A DNA stretch of 64,000 nt. It comes from JAUILH01 sp964230215. Its GTDB lineage: Bacteria; Bacteroidota; Bacteroidia; Flavobacteriales_D; JAUILH01. Numbering within the stretch: position 1 is the first letter of the stretch; each line of letters starts with the position of its first letter. A model generated the notes under the pieces. That model saw nothing but the letters and a program-made list of their open reading frames with translations. It made no database searches and was not told the DNA's origin. Positions 33,514 through 41,689 of this stretch are shown piece after piece. The DNA lies in the NCBI GenBank assembly GCA_964230215.1, contig CAXRGQ010000006.1:62001-126000 (forward strand). The letters are read 5' to 3'. The position numbers and the translations under genes were made by a program.

Positions 33514-34902
33514 ATGAGTTATGATGTAATTGTAGTGGGAAGTGGCCCTGGCGGATATGTAACTGCCATCAGAGCTTCTCAGTTAGGACTAAAAACAGCA
33601 GTTGTAGAAAGAGAATCGTTGGGCGGGATTTGCCTGAACTGGGGATGTATTCCAACAAAAGCATTATTAAAAAGTGCGCAAGTATTTGAATATATTGAGC
33701 ACGCTGAAGACTACGGAATTAAGGTAGGCAACCATAAAGCTGATTTTGGCGGTATGGTTAAAAGAAGCCGTGAAGTTGCGAATGGAATGAGCAACGGTAT
33801 CCAATTCCTAATGAAGAAAAACAAGATTGACGTTTTAAGTGGAACTGGAAAAGTAAAGCCAGGTAAAAAAGTAGACGTTACTGATGATAAAGGAAAAACA
33901 ACTGAATATAGCGCTAAGCATATCGTAATTGCTACCGGTGCTAGATCAAGACAGTTGCCAAACCTTCAACAAGATGGTAAAAAGATTATCGGTTACCGTG
34001 AAGCCATGACTTTGGATAAACTTCCAAAGAAAATGGTTGTAGTTGGCTCGGGAGCAATTGGTGTTGAGTTCGCTTACTTCTACAATGCAATCGGTTGTGA
34101 AGTTACTATCGTTGAATATTTGCCAAATATTGTGCCTGTTGAAGACGAAGAGGTATCTAAGCAATTGGAGAGATCTTTCAAGAAGACTGGAATTAAAATT
34201 ATGACCAATTCCTCTGTTGAAAAGGTTGATACGAAAGGAACTGGTTGTAAGGTGACGGTTAAAACCAAGAAGGGTGAAGAAACGTTAGATTGTGATATCG
34301 TACTATCAGCAGTTGGTATTGAAGCGAATATTGAAGGTATTGGATTAGAAGATGTAGGTATCGTAACTGACAAAGGGCGCATCTTGGTAAATGATTTCTA
34401 CGAAACGAATATCCCTGGGTACTATGCCATTGGTGATTGTATTCCTGGACCAGCACTGGCTCACGTTGCTTCTGCTGAGGGAATCATATGCGTAGAGAAA
34501 ATTGCTAATCATCATCCAGAACCATTGGATTACAATAACATTCCTGGATGTACATACTGCTCGCCTGAAGTAGCGTCTGTAGGATATACTGAAAAGGCAG
34601 CAAAAGAAGCTGGATACGAAATTAAAGTTGGGAAATTCCCATTCTCTGCTAGTGGTAAAGCTAGCGCTGCTGGAGCAAAAGATGGTTTCGTTAAACTTAT
34701 CTTTGACGCTAAGTATGGTGAATTATTAGGAGGACACATGATCGGTGCCAACGTAACTGAAATGATTGCTGAAATTGTTGCTATCAGAAAACTTGAAGTA
34801 ACTGGTGAAGCACTTATTAAAACGGTTCACCCTCACCCAACAATGAGTGAAGCGGTAATGGAAGCGGCTGCTGCTGCTTATGATGAAGTGATTCACTTAT
34901 AA
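33514..34902 (+). CDS. lpd: dihydrolipoyl dehydrogenase (E3)
   Basis: 462 residues from ATG (MSYDVIVVGSGPGGYV). A CAA-rich frame continues upstream to 33439, but that region is the preceding terminator. FAD-binding GSGPGGYV, redox-active disulfide Cys40-Cys45 in GGICLNWGCIPTK, NAD-binding GSGAIGVEFAYFY, FAD contact AIGDC, and the C-terminal His441/Glu446 pair in HPHPTMSEAV. It is the E3 of 2-oxoacid dehydrogenase complexes or of glycine cleavage. gcvT is 12 kb away and no E1/E2 genes are adjacent, so the partner complex is undecided. Confidence 0.95.
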   Translation: MSYDVIVVGSGPGGYVTAIRASQLGLKTAVVERESLGGICLNWGCIPTKALLKSAQVFEYIEHAEDYGIKVGNHKADFGGMVKRSREVANGMSNGIQFLMKKNKIDVLSGTGKVKPGKKVDVTDDKGKTTEYSAKHIVIATGARSRQLPNLQQDGKKIIGYREAMTLDKLPKKMVVVGSGAIGVEFAYFYNAIGCEVTIVEYLPNIVPVEDEEVSKQLERSFKKTGIKIMTNSSVEKVDTKGTGCKVTVKTKKGEETLDCDIVLSAVGIEANIEGIGLEDVGIVTDKGRILVNDFYETNIPGYYAIGDCIPGPALAHVASAEGIICVEKIANHHPEPLDYNNIPGCTYCSPEVASVGYTEKAAKEAGYEIKVGKFPFSASGKASAAGAKDGFVKLIFDAKYGELLGGHMIGANVTEMIAEIVAIRKLEVTGEALIKTVHPHPTMSEAVMEAAAAAYDEVIHL

Positions 34903-34922
34903 GATATAGATTACTTGAACAG

Positions 34923-34955
34923 AAAAAGGCTTGGGAAGTTTCTCAAGCCTTTTTT
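34923..34955. terminator. bidirectional terminator between lpd and the GSCFA gene
   Basis: 11-bp stem AAAAAGGCTTG / CAAGCCTTTTT (34923-34933 with 34944-34955) with A and T tails on each side. It overlaps the last codons and stop of the convergent GSCFA gene. Confidence 0.75.
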
Positions 34956-35863
34956 AATGCTTCTATCTCCCCTTCAATTTTTGAAATGTATGCTTCATGC
35001 TTGGCACGCTCATCTTTATTATCACTGATAAAAACATGTTCCCTTGCCTTATTTAGTGCTGTATATTTTTCCATAAGCGCAAAAGCCGAATTGTCTATCG
35101 CAGCCTCAACGAATTTCTTCCAAATATAATTCACTGCCGTTTCGTTTGGATGAAGCATATCGTCGTTAAAAAAACGATAATCACGTAAATCATCCACTAC
35201 TAATTCGTATGCAGGAAAATAATGGACATTACCGAATTTATCCGCTAACTCATGTGCTGCAAGAATTAGGTTGGCTTTACTTTTCGAATTGTTTACTGCC
35301 CCATCCTTCATGTGTCTCACCGGACTTACCGTTAAAATAAATTGTTTATTGGGATACGCCGCGATTATATCAACATATGCCGCAATGATATCTTCCTTGG
35401 CAATAAACATTTTTTCGAATTGAGCTTGAGGTATTTTATGGCAATTTGCCACAAGCCTATCACTTTTAACATGCTTATATACAAATGAACTCCCCCACGT
35501 GATAATAATGGTATCCGATTGGGCAAGGTTAGAAACTTCCAGCCTATCGTTTATTCTGGCCAATGTTTGCTCAGCATTACTCCAAGAAAACGAACTATGA
35601 TGAGCAAATGAATGAAACATGCCATTGTGCTCAATTAAATCGTTCTCATAAAATCTGCGGTTGTTTTTGAGATCCCTGAGTGCTGAAGCCAGTGTTAAGG
35701 GGTTAAACTGAATCCCAAAAGGATTAAGGTCAACTTCAAATCCCGCATAGGCCAATTTCTTTCCAATATTCTCAGAAAAACAGGAGCCTATAAGCAAAAT
35801 TCTATTCGCATGTGTTAATTGAGGTTGAACCTTTTCTACTGTTATTTCCGTCCTTAGCTGCAT
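34943..35863 (-). CDS. GSCFA-family protein
   Basis: 306 residues. N terminus MQLRTEITVEKVQPQLTHANRILLIGSCFSENIGKKL is the family signature (GSCFA), with conserved NPFGIQFNPLTLASAL, ITWGSSFVYKH, LTVSPVRHMKDG and DDMLHPNETAVNYIW. The fold is SGNH/GDSL-like with Ser in GSCFS and a C-terminal DxxH, suggesting an esterase-like hydrolase; no signal peptide. Function in Bacteroidota is not established. Its 5' end overlaps the upstream secreted protein gene by 62 nt, unusually long. Confidence 0.85.
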   Translation of the reverse strand: MQLRTEITVEKVQPQLTHANRILLIGSCFSENIGKKLAYAGFEVDLNPFGIQFNPLTLASALRDLKNNRRFYENDLIEHNGMFHSFAHHSSFSWSNAEQTLARINDRLEVSNLAQSDTIIITWGSSFVYKHVKSDRLVANCHKIPQAQFEKMFIAKEDIIAAYVDIIAAYPNKQFILTVSPVRHMKDGAVNNSKSKANLILAAHELADKFGNVHYFPAYELVVDDLRDYRFFNDDMLHPNETAVNYIWKKFVEAAIDNSAFALMEKYTALNKAREHVFISDNKDERAKHEAYISKIEGEIEALKKA

Positions 35864-36668
35864 ATACTAACTCCCAACATCTTAATTTTCCTGCTTTAAA
35901 TTCCAATACAAAGTTATCACCTTTGGGATTCTTAAACGAAATAATTGGGCCGTTTATACGCCAAAGATTTATTGCATTTTCACTTTTAAGCGTCTCATTC
36001 ACCAAAACTTCAATCTCCATAATATCCTCTCCTCCCTTAAGTTTAGCGAAAATTGATTCTATTTTAGCAAACTCCTCTGCACCGATATCGATTTGAGATT
36101 GTCTAATTACTTTGTTATATCTAAACCTTCCACCTTCAGCAATTCCCCCTAAACTAAGCGAGTCAAACATTACTTCCAATTCATCAATGCGCTCTTCTGC
36201 TTTTTCAATTGCAGATTCTCCGTACACTGTTTTCATCTTTCCATATGGGTTCGGAGAAAGACGAATCCCATCACACATTAAGCATACAGACATCCACGCA
36301 ACAATTTCTCCTTTCTCACTATAATAAATTACTGCATGATGTGGAATGTAACATTCGCTAAGCCCTTCCAATAAGATAGCCCCATTAGAAGCCACAACAT
36401 CTTTTATTAAGTCCGTATGCTTCTTATTAAGTAGTGTCCCATTTGTTGCCACCGTTGAGTCCAACACGCCATCCTTAACTGGTGAATGATGACTTCTCAA
36501 GTCGGATCTTAGGTTATATACGTACGCCCGAGCATATGCATAGTCTACATTCGGCCAATTATAAACATCTTTTACGTTTATCCCGTGCACGCTCTGGTCT
36601 TGTGCAATTGTGATAACTGGACTTATTATCATTACTATCAAAACCACCTTTTTAACAAAAGATGTCAT
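35802..36668 (-). CDS. exported protein of unknown function
   Basis: 288 residues from the ATG giving signal peptide (M)TSFVKKVVLIVMIISPVITIAQ; a more distal in-frame start (36698) only adds a polar leader. After ~40 residues there is a beta/helix domain with aromatic motifs (NWPNVDYAYARAYVYNLRSDLRSH; PHHAVIYYSEKGEIVAWMSVCLMC with a CLMC pair), ending in a beta-rich tail (PIISFKNPKGDNFVLEF). I do not recognise the family. The 3' 62 nt overlap the GSCFA gene in another frame, so the two may be translationally linked. Confidence 0.6.
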   Translation of the reverse strand: MTSFVKKVVLIVMIISPVITIAQDQSVHGINVKDVYNWPNVDYAYARAYVYNLRSDLRSHHSPVKDGVLDSTVATNGTLLNKKHTDLIKDVVASNGAILLEGLSECYIPHHAVIYYSEKGEIVAWMSVCLMCDGIRLSPNPYGKMKTVYGESAIEKAEERIDELEVMFDSLSLGGIAEGGRFRYNKVIRQSQIDIGAEEFAKIESIFAKLKGGEDIMEIEVLVNETLKSENAINLWRINGPIISFKNPKGDNFVLEFKAGKLRCWELVYAAKDGNNSRKGSTSINTCE

Positions 36669-36767
36669 TCTATAAGTCATATCTAGCATACTATACATAG
36701 TTTATTAACAAAATTGCAACCTTTTCAACATTAAATCAGTATGAAGTTGTAACAACAAACACACCAA

Positions 36768-36775
36768 TAAATTTA
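36768..36775 (+). promoter_or_regulatory. near-consensus -7 box for the NlpC/P60 gene
   Basis: TAAATTTA, 6 nt before the ATG at 36782. Confidence 0.35.
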
Positions 36776-36781
36776 AGTATT

Positions 36782-37690
36782 ATGTCTAACATCAGGAAAA
36801 TAGCGGTTCTTTTATTATTTGCCCTTCTTTCATTCCCGGCGTTCACACAAACTAAAAAGCTTAATAAGCTTGAGATGTATTACGATCAAGGTAACTATGA
36901 AGTTACCTATAGAAAGGCTAAAAGATATCAAAACAAACCTGAGTATGATAAGTACCAGACTCCCGCTTTCTACAAGGCCTTGGCTGTATATAGAATGTCA
37001 TTAGACGGCAATCCAAAGTTTACGATGGAGAAAAGTATGCAACTCTATCGAGAATTCCTGAATGAAAAACCTGCTCCAGATTTTATGGAAGCGCATAAGC
37101 GAGAGATACATGAATACAAATCAGGACTTTTAGCGCGTGTGAAAGCCTTGAACGATTTAAATAAAAAGAATGATGCATTAGCTTTACTTGAATCGATTGA
37201 CTATTTGTTTGATGAAAAACATAATTACGCAAATGTTATCAAGGATCCATTTATTCAGGATGGTACGCCTGACAAAATCGACCCAAAAGACGTATACGTT
37301 AATACTGGTGACATGCGTGATAGTATTATCGCCTATGCCGAGCAGTTTATCGGTGTTCCTTACCAGTGGGGCGGTACTACTCCTAGCGGATTTGATTGTT
37401 CAGGTTTTACACAGTATGTAATGCAAAAATATAAAGTTGATTTACCCCGTATAGCTGGCGACCAATATTCCGCTGGCAAAAAAATTGACTTCAAGAAAGC
37501 CACAAAAGGTGATCTTGTATTCTTTGGTTCAAAAAACGATATACAGCATGTTGGTATTATCGTGTCAGAGCCAGGTCAGGAGCTTACGATGATTCACGCT
37601 TCCTCAAGCCGTGGGATTATGGTAAGTAATATCGAACAGTCGAGCTACTGGAAACCAAGATTGTTGTATACTGGTAGAGTGATTGAATAA
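36782..37690 (+). CDS. exported NlpC/P60 family endopeptidase
   Basis: 302 residues. Signal peptide (RKIAVLLLFALLSFPAFTQ). An N-terminal ~150-residue helical region (TPR-like, no clear family) precedes the NlpC/P60 catalytic domain (~190-300): GVPYQWGGTTPSGFDCSGFTQYVM with Cys206, then KGDLVFFGSKNDIQHVGIIVS with His256, and the third polar residue His272 in MIHASSSRG. These cysteine peptidases cut the stem peptides of peptidoglycan (D-Glu-DAP bond). A strong bidirectional terminator follows. Confidence 0.88.
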   Translation: MSNIRKIAVLLLFALLSFPAFTQTKKLNKLEMYYDQGNYEVTYRKAKRYQNKPEYDKYQTPAFYKALAVYRMSLDGNPKFTMEKSMQLYREFLNEKPAPDFMEAHKREIHEYKSGLLARVKALNDLNKKNDALALLESIDYLFDEKHNYANVIKDPFIQDGTPDKIDPKDVYVNTGDMRDSIIAYAEQFIGVPYQWGGTTPSGFDCSGFTQYVMQKYKVDLPRIAGDQYSAGKKIDFKKATKGDLVFFGSKNDIQHVGIIVSEPGQELTMIHASSSRGIMVSNIEQSSYWKPRLLYTGRVIE

Positions 37691-37722
37691 TTTTCGTCCT
37701 AATATCTCTATTAAGAAACAAA

Positions 37723-37752
37723 AAAAACGCCCAGCAAATGCTGGGCGTTTTT
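37723..37752. terminator. bidirectional intrinsic terminator
   Basis: 13-bp stem AAAAACGCCCAGC / GCTGGGCGTTTTT with a 4-nt AAAT loop. It sits between the convergent NlpC/P60 gene and the protease gene. Confidence 0.88.
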
Positions 37753-37770
37753 AATAGTATTACAAAATGC

Positions 37771-40700
37771 CTAGTTCATTTTCTGAACACGCATAGTCTT
37801 AGTTGTTGACGCATTTCTTATGGTCACTACATACATGCCATTAGCCTCATTAGAAATATCGATCGGTAAATTGCCTTCTTTAATAGACAACTTATGCTTA
37901 TATACTAACCTACCCACTGCATCATGTACAAATACATCAATATCTGCATATTCATTAAGCGATACTTGAAGAATAAAATTACCATCAGATGGGTTAGGAA
38001 TAATCAATGCCTCAATATCATTTAAAGCATCCTGAATACCAACATAAACGAGAGTAACTGTTTCCGTTGCTGTACATCCATTTGCATCTGTAACCGTTAA
38101 GGTATATACTCCTGTTCCGAGACCATTAATGTCACTTGTTGCTGCTCCATTATCCCAGCTATAAGAATATGGAGGTGTACCTCCTGTTGCGATAGTTGTA
38201 ATTGAACCATCTGTCGCAGATGAACTACTTGGGTTAATAGTGCTTATTACAACTACGCTCAGTGGAGCAGGTTCAATTATAGTCACATTAACAAAAACAC
38301 TGCACCCTGCCGCATCTGTCACTGTGACACTATATGAGCCACCACTTAAACCAGTTGCTGTTGCGGTGGTTTGGCCATCGCTCCATAAGTATGTATATGG
38401 CGCTGTTCCTCCAGAAGCCGTTACAGTAGCAGATCCATCTACACCTCCTGCACATGTAACATCTGACGTTGATGATATAGAGGCACTTGGTCCACCAGCA
38501 TTGTTTATCGTCACTGTTTCAGTGCTCGTACATCCATTCGCATCCGTAATTGTACATGTGTAACTACCAACCGCTAAGCCTGTAGCTGTGGCAGTTGTCT
38601 GCCCATTGCTCCATAAATATGTATATGGTGATGTCCCACCATTTGGTGTTACTGTGGCGGTACCATCACTTGCGCCGCAAGATGCATCTGTAGCAGAACT
38701 ACTAGACGTTAAAGCCGAAGACGGTTCAGTTATCGTTACCACTGTTGTCGCTGTACAACCATTAGCATCCGTGACAACTACTGTGTATACACCTGCATTC
38801 ATGCCTGTAAAACTTGATGATGCTTGCGATCCAGATCCTGCATCATATGAGTAAGGTGCCGTTCCACCATTTGCGTTTACATCAAAACTTCCAGTAGCAT
38901 CTCCGTTGCACAGTACATGAGACACATTCGAGTTATTGGCTGTTAAAGCACTAGGCTCAGTAATGACTACGGTTACCGTATCCGCGCAGGCATTATTATC
39001 CGTTACAATTACAGTATATGTTCCTGCTGAAAGACCACTCTCAGTGGCATTTGACCCACCATTACTCCAATTATATGTGATTGGTGCAGAACCTCCTGTT
39101 ACAGCAATTGTAGCGGATCCATTCGAGTTACCATTACAATCAACATTTGTTTGAGCAGATACGCTTGCAGAAAGATTACATCCCGCTACACCTTGAAGAT
39201 TAATGTTGTCTAAGTACATAAACTGACCCCATCCACCAACGTTTATAAACGCTATAGATACATGAGGTAATCCATCATAAGCTGATAAATTAACGGTTAC
39301 ATTATTCCATTGCGTGTTAGTTGGAACAAATGCTGATGTTACATCAGGTGCCGTCGCAATATCCGATCCACCTTGGTAATAAACTAAATCATAGGTACCA
39401 TCACAGTTATCATCAACTGCAATCGCTAAAGTATCCGTGTACGTCCCACTGTATCTAGCGTAAGCAATATCAAATGTAAGTTCTGTATTTGTGCTAGCAC
39501 TCAAATCAAATGATGGAAGAATTGTCCAATCAAAGGTACCTTGTGTATTGCCATTGAAGTTATCCATTTCAATAACACCAGTTCCTACCCCAGCGCCATA
39601 GGCATTTAAGCCCGCGTTGTGCTCCCAAGTAATACCGTCGCCTGTCTGATCAAATATAAAAATGTCCGTTGGCATAGCTCCACCTGCAAAGTCTTCTGAA
39701 TAAGGAATTGCAGATGACAATTGAATTTGACTTATTATTATCGTTGTGTCATTACTATTATCTGGGTCTGTTTGACCATTAGGATTGGTAGTATACGCTG
39801 TAAAATCAAAAGGCACGCCAGGCGTTGGCGCAGTAATCGGGTTAAGTGTAACCGTTGCTGTGCCCAATGAAGCTAAAGATCCAGTCCAATTAAATGTACT
39901 AATAGGCCCATTATCCACTTGATAGTTAATTGTTGCAGATGTTAATGTATTTGTTCCATAATTTGTAATTACCACTTCAGGAGTAAATGGATTATCACAG
40001 GTTGTCTGACCGTCTACTGGCGAGTTAATTGCAGAAATTCCTGCGTCATCAGGATTACTCGCCACCGCACAAGGATAATAAACACCTGCCAATGTTGTTG
40101 CTCCAGTGCCTGCTGGGTCTAACCATGGCTCTAGTTGCCTATTCGCCGCACCTCCATTTGAAGTCCAGTGATAGGACATCTTTCCGTATAAATCTGGACT
40201 GCTAGTGGCAGTACAGAATGAACTTCCGCCAGTTAATGTACCGACAATCTCTCCATTGTTATTGAAAATTGGTGAACCAGATGATCCGCCTTCAGTCACT
40301 CCATGTCCATTTGTGGTAGCACTCCATACAACTCTCCAATGTGAGCCAGTTGCAGACCCCCACTGAGTTGAGACTAAACTTGAAGTGTAAGTCGAAATCT
40401 TCTTAATATCGCCTGATGGATGGTGTATTCCATATCCTCCATTAGAAGCGGTATTATTTCTATTCCAACCTGCATAAAACACATTCCAGCTTTGTTGAGG
40501 CGAGTTATTAAGCTCTAATAACAAGAAATCAGATCCAGAGTTACCTCCTCCATCGCCACTATGAGCAACAGCCGTTGCACCCGTAATTGTATTTGGGGCA
40601 GGTTTAGACATATTTGAACATCCCGTTGATTGGTAATTAAAATAGAATATCCATTGATTTATGTTTGCTGCAGAAGTCAAATTTGACCCATCTAATCCAC

Positions 40701-41460
40701 AATGCATTGCGGTAAGAAAGTAGGGTGTACAGTCTTGATTCGTGTTGTTTACCATGCTACCTGAGCACCATCCTTGTCCAGCGTTAACAGTAACTAAAAC
40801 TCTAGCTACTGCATCCCTTTGTTGTTCTTTTCCTGTTCCTTCAGGACTACAGTTCACATTTACCTGACAAGGATCAGAGGAGCCAAAGCTACCTGTCCGA
40901 TAGGTATGTCCAACTTGACCAATTACAATATTACCCTGACCTGCTACGAGAGCGGGCTCGTAATACTCTACAACCAATTCATCTCCATCAATTAATTCAG
41001 TTGCAAACAATCCACTTGCTGAGTTATTGAAACTTGTATATCCTCCTAAAACTTGCTCGCGATCTGGTGAATACACATGCATGCGTGCTCCATCAGGAAT
41101 GCTAAACTGATCAAAGTATAGGTTAACAGCAAGTGCGTCATCTGAAATAATGTGCACCCGCCATATTTTATCACCATTAGGTAATGTTTCCCATGTACCA
41201 TTATTTTGCATATCTATTCCCACCTGAATGAGATGTCCAGTTCTATAGAAGGTAGCATCCTTCTCCTGGGTGGCGTCATCTTGCGCAGCTATTGCGGCCC
41301 AATCTTGAGAGGGGGTTGAGATTGCGTCCACATCAGCCAAGGATGTATTGTTAAACTTAAAACTGTACGGCGTTGATCCCCCATCATTAATTTGGGAGCG
41401 CCCGGTTAGGCTTGCAAGGAATAAACAAACCAAACTAATTTTTGTAATCTTTTTTAGCAT
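37771..41460 (-). CDS. T9SS-exported lysyl-endopeptidase-like serine protease with SprB repeats
   Basis: 1229 residues. Signal peptide (KKITKISLVCLFLASLTGRS). After a beta-rich propeptide region, residues ~205-440 form a trypsin-like protease of the lysyl endopeptidase type: QGWCSGSMVNN, His253 in FLTAMHCG, Asp311 in GSDFLLLEL, Ser394 in EGGSSGSPIF. A jelly-roll region follows (~580-770), then five SprB-type repeats (~775-1130), each with GTxPYTYxWSNGxxxxxxxGLxxGxYxVxVTDANGC. The last ~85 residues are a type A sorting signal ending in STTKTMRVQKMN. It is predicted to be on or outside the surface. A perfect -7 box lies 4 nt before the ATG. Confidence 0.9.
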   Translation of the reverse strand: MLKKITKISLVCLFLASLTGRSQINDGGSTPYSFKFNNTSLADVDAISTPSQDWAAIAAQDDATQEKDATFYRTGHLIQVGIDMQNNGTWETLPNGDKIWRVHIISDDALAVNLYFDQFSIPDGARMHVYSPDREQVLGGYTSFNNSASGLFATELIDGDELVVEYYEPALVAGQGNIVIGQVGHTYRTGSFGSSDPCQVNVNCSPEGTGKEQQRDAVARVLVTVNAGQGWCSGSMVNNTNQDCTPYFLTAMHCGLDGSNLTSAANINQWIFYFNYQSTGCSNMSKPAPNTITGATAVAHSGDGGGNSGSDFLLLELNNSPQQSWNVFYAGWNRNNTASNGGYGIHHPSGDIKKISTYTSSLVSTQWGSATGSHWRVVWSATTNGHGVTEGGSSGSPIFNNNGEIVGTLTGGSSFCTATSSPDLYGKMSYHWTSNGGAANRQLEPWLDPAGTGATTLAGVYYPCAVASNPDDAGISAINSPVDGQTTCDNPFTPEVVITNYGTNTLTSATINYQVDNGPISTFNWTGSLASLGTATVTLNPITAPTPGVPFDFTAYTTNPNGQTDPDNSNDTTIIISQIQLSSAIPYSEDFAGGAMPTDIFIFDQTGDGITWEHNAGLNAYGAGVGTGVIEMDNFNGNTQGTFDWTILPSFDLSASTNTELTFDIAYARYSGTYTDTLAIAVDDNCDGTYDLVYYQGGSDIATAPDVTSAFVPTNTQWNNVTVNLSAYDGLPHVSIAFINVGGWGQFMYLDNINLQGVAGCNLSASVSAQTNVDCNGNSNGSATIAVTGGSAPITYNWSNGGSNATESGLSAGTYTVIVTDNNACADTVTVVITEPSALTANNSNVSHVLCNGDATGSFDVNANGGTAPYSYDAGSGSQASSSFTGMNAGVYTVVVTDANGCTATTVVTITEPSSALTSSSSATDASCGASDGTATVTPNGGTSPYTYLWSNGQTTATATGLAVGSYTCTITDANGCTSTETVTINNAGGPSASISSTSDVTCAGGVDGSATVTASGGTAPYTYLWSDGQTTATATGLSGGSYSVTVTDAAGCSVFVNVTIIEPAPLSVVVISTINPSSSSATDGSITTIATGGTPPYSYSWDNGAATSDINGLGTGVYTLTVTDANGCTATETVTLVYVGIQDALNDIEALIIPNPSDGNFILQVSLNEYADIDVFVHDAVGRLVYKHKLSIKEGNLPIDISNEANGMYVVTIRNASTTKTMRVQKMN

Positions 41461-41464
41461 AGTT

Positions 41465-41472
41465 CAAAATTA
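41465..41472 (-). promoter_or_regulatory. TAnnTTTG -7 box for the protease gene
   Basis: TAATTTTG on the minus strand, 4 nt (aact) before the ATG at 41460. Confidence 0.55.
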
Positions 41473-41689
41473 TTTGGATTGGACAATTTAGCGCATCCTT
41501 TGCAATGTCTGGGAATGGAAATATTAACAAGTAACTAACAAATCGATAGCTTTAACATAAGACTACAGAGAGAATCATTCCTTTTCGTTTGATTTTTAAA
41601 CAGTTATGCCGTTATGTTAATAAAACAGCTTTGTTGATAATTGACACAATTAATGACTGTTTGTGTTATTTTTTAAACATATCTGCGTT

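Noticed and set aside
38240..39154. Plus-strand open frames opposite the SprB repeats
   Set aside because: They are antisense shadows of the repeated minus-strand protease gene, with repeat-derived composition and no start or promoter signals.
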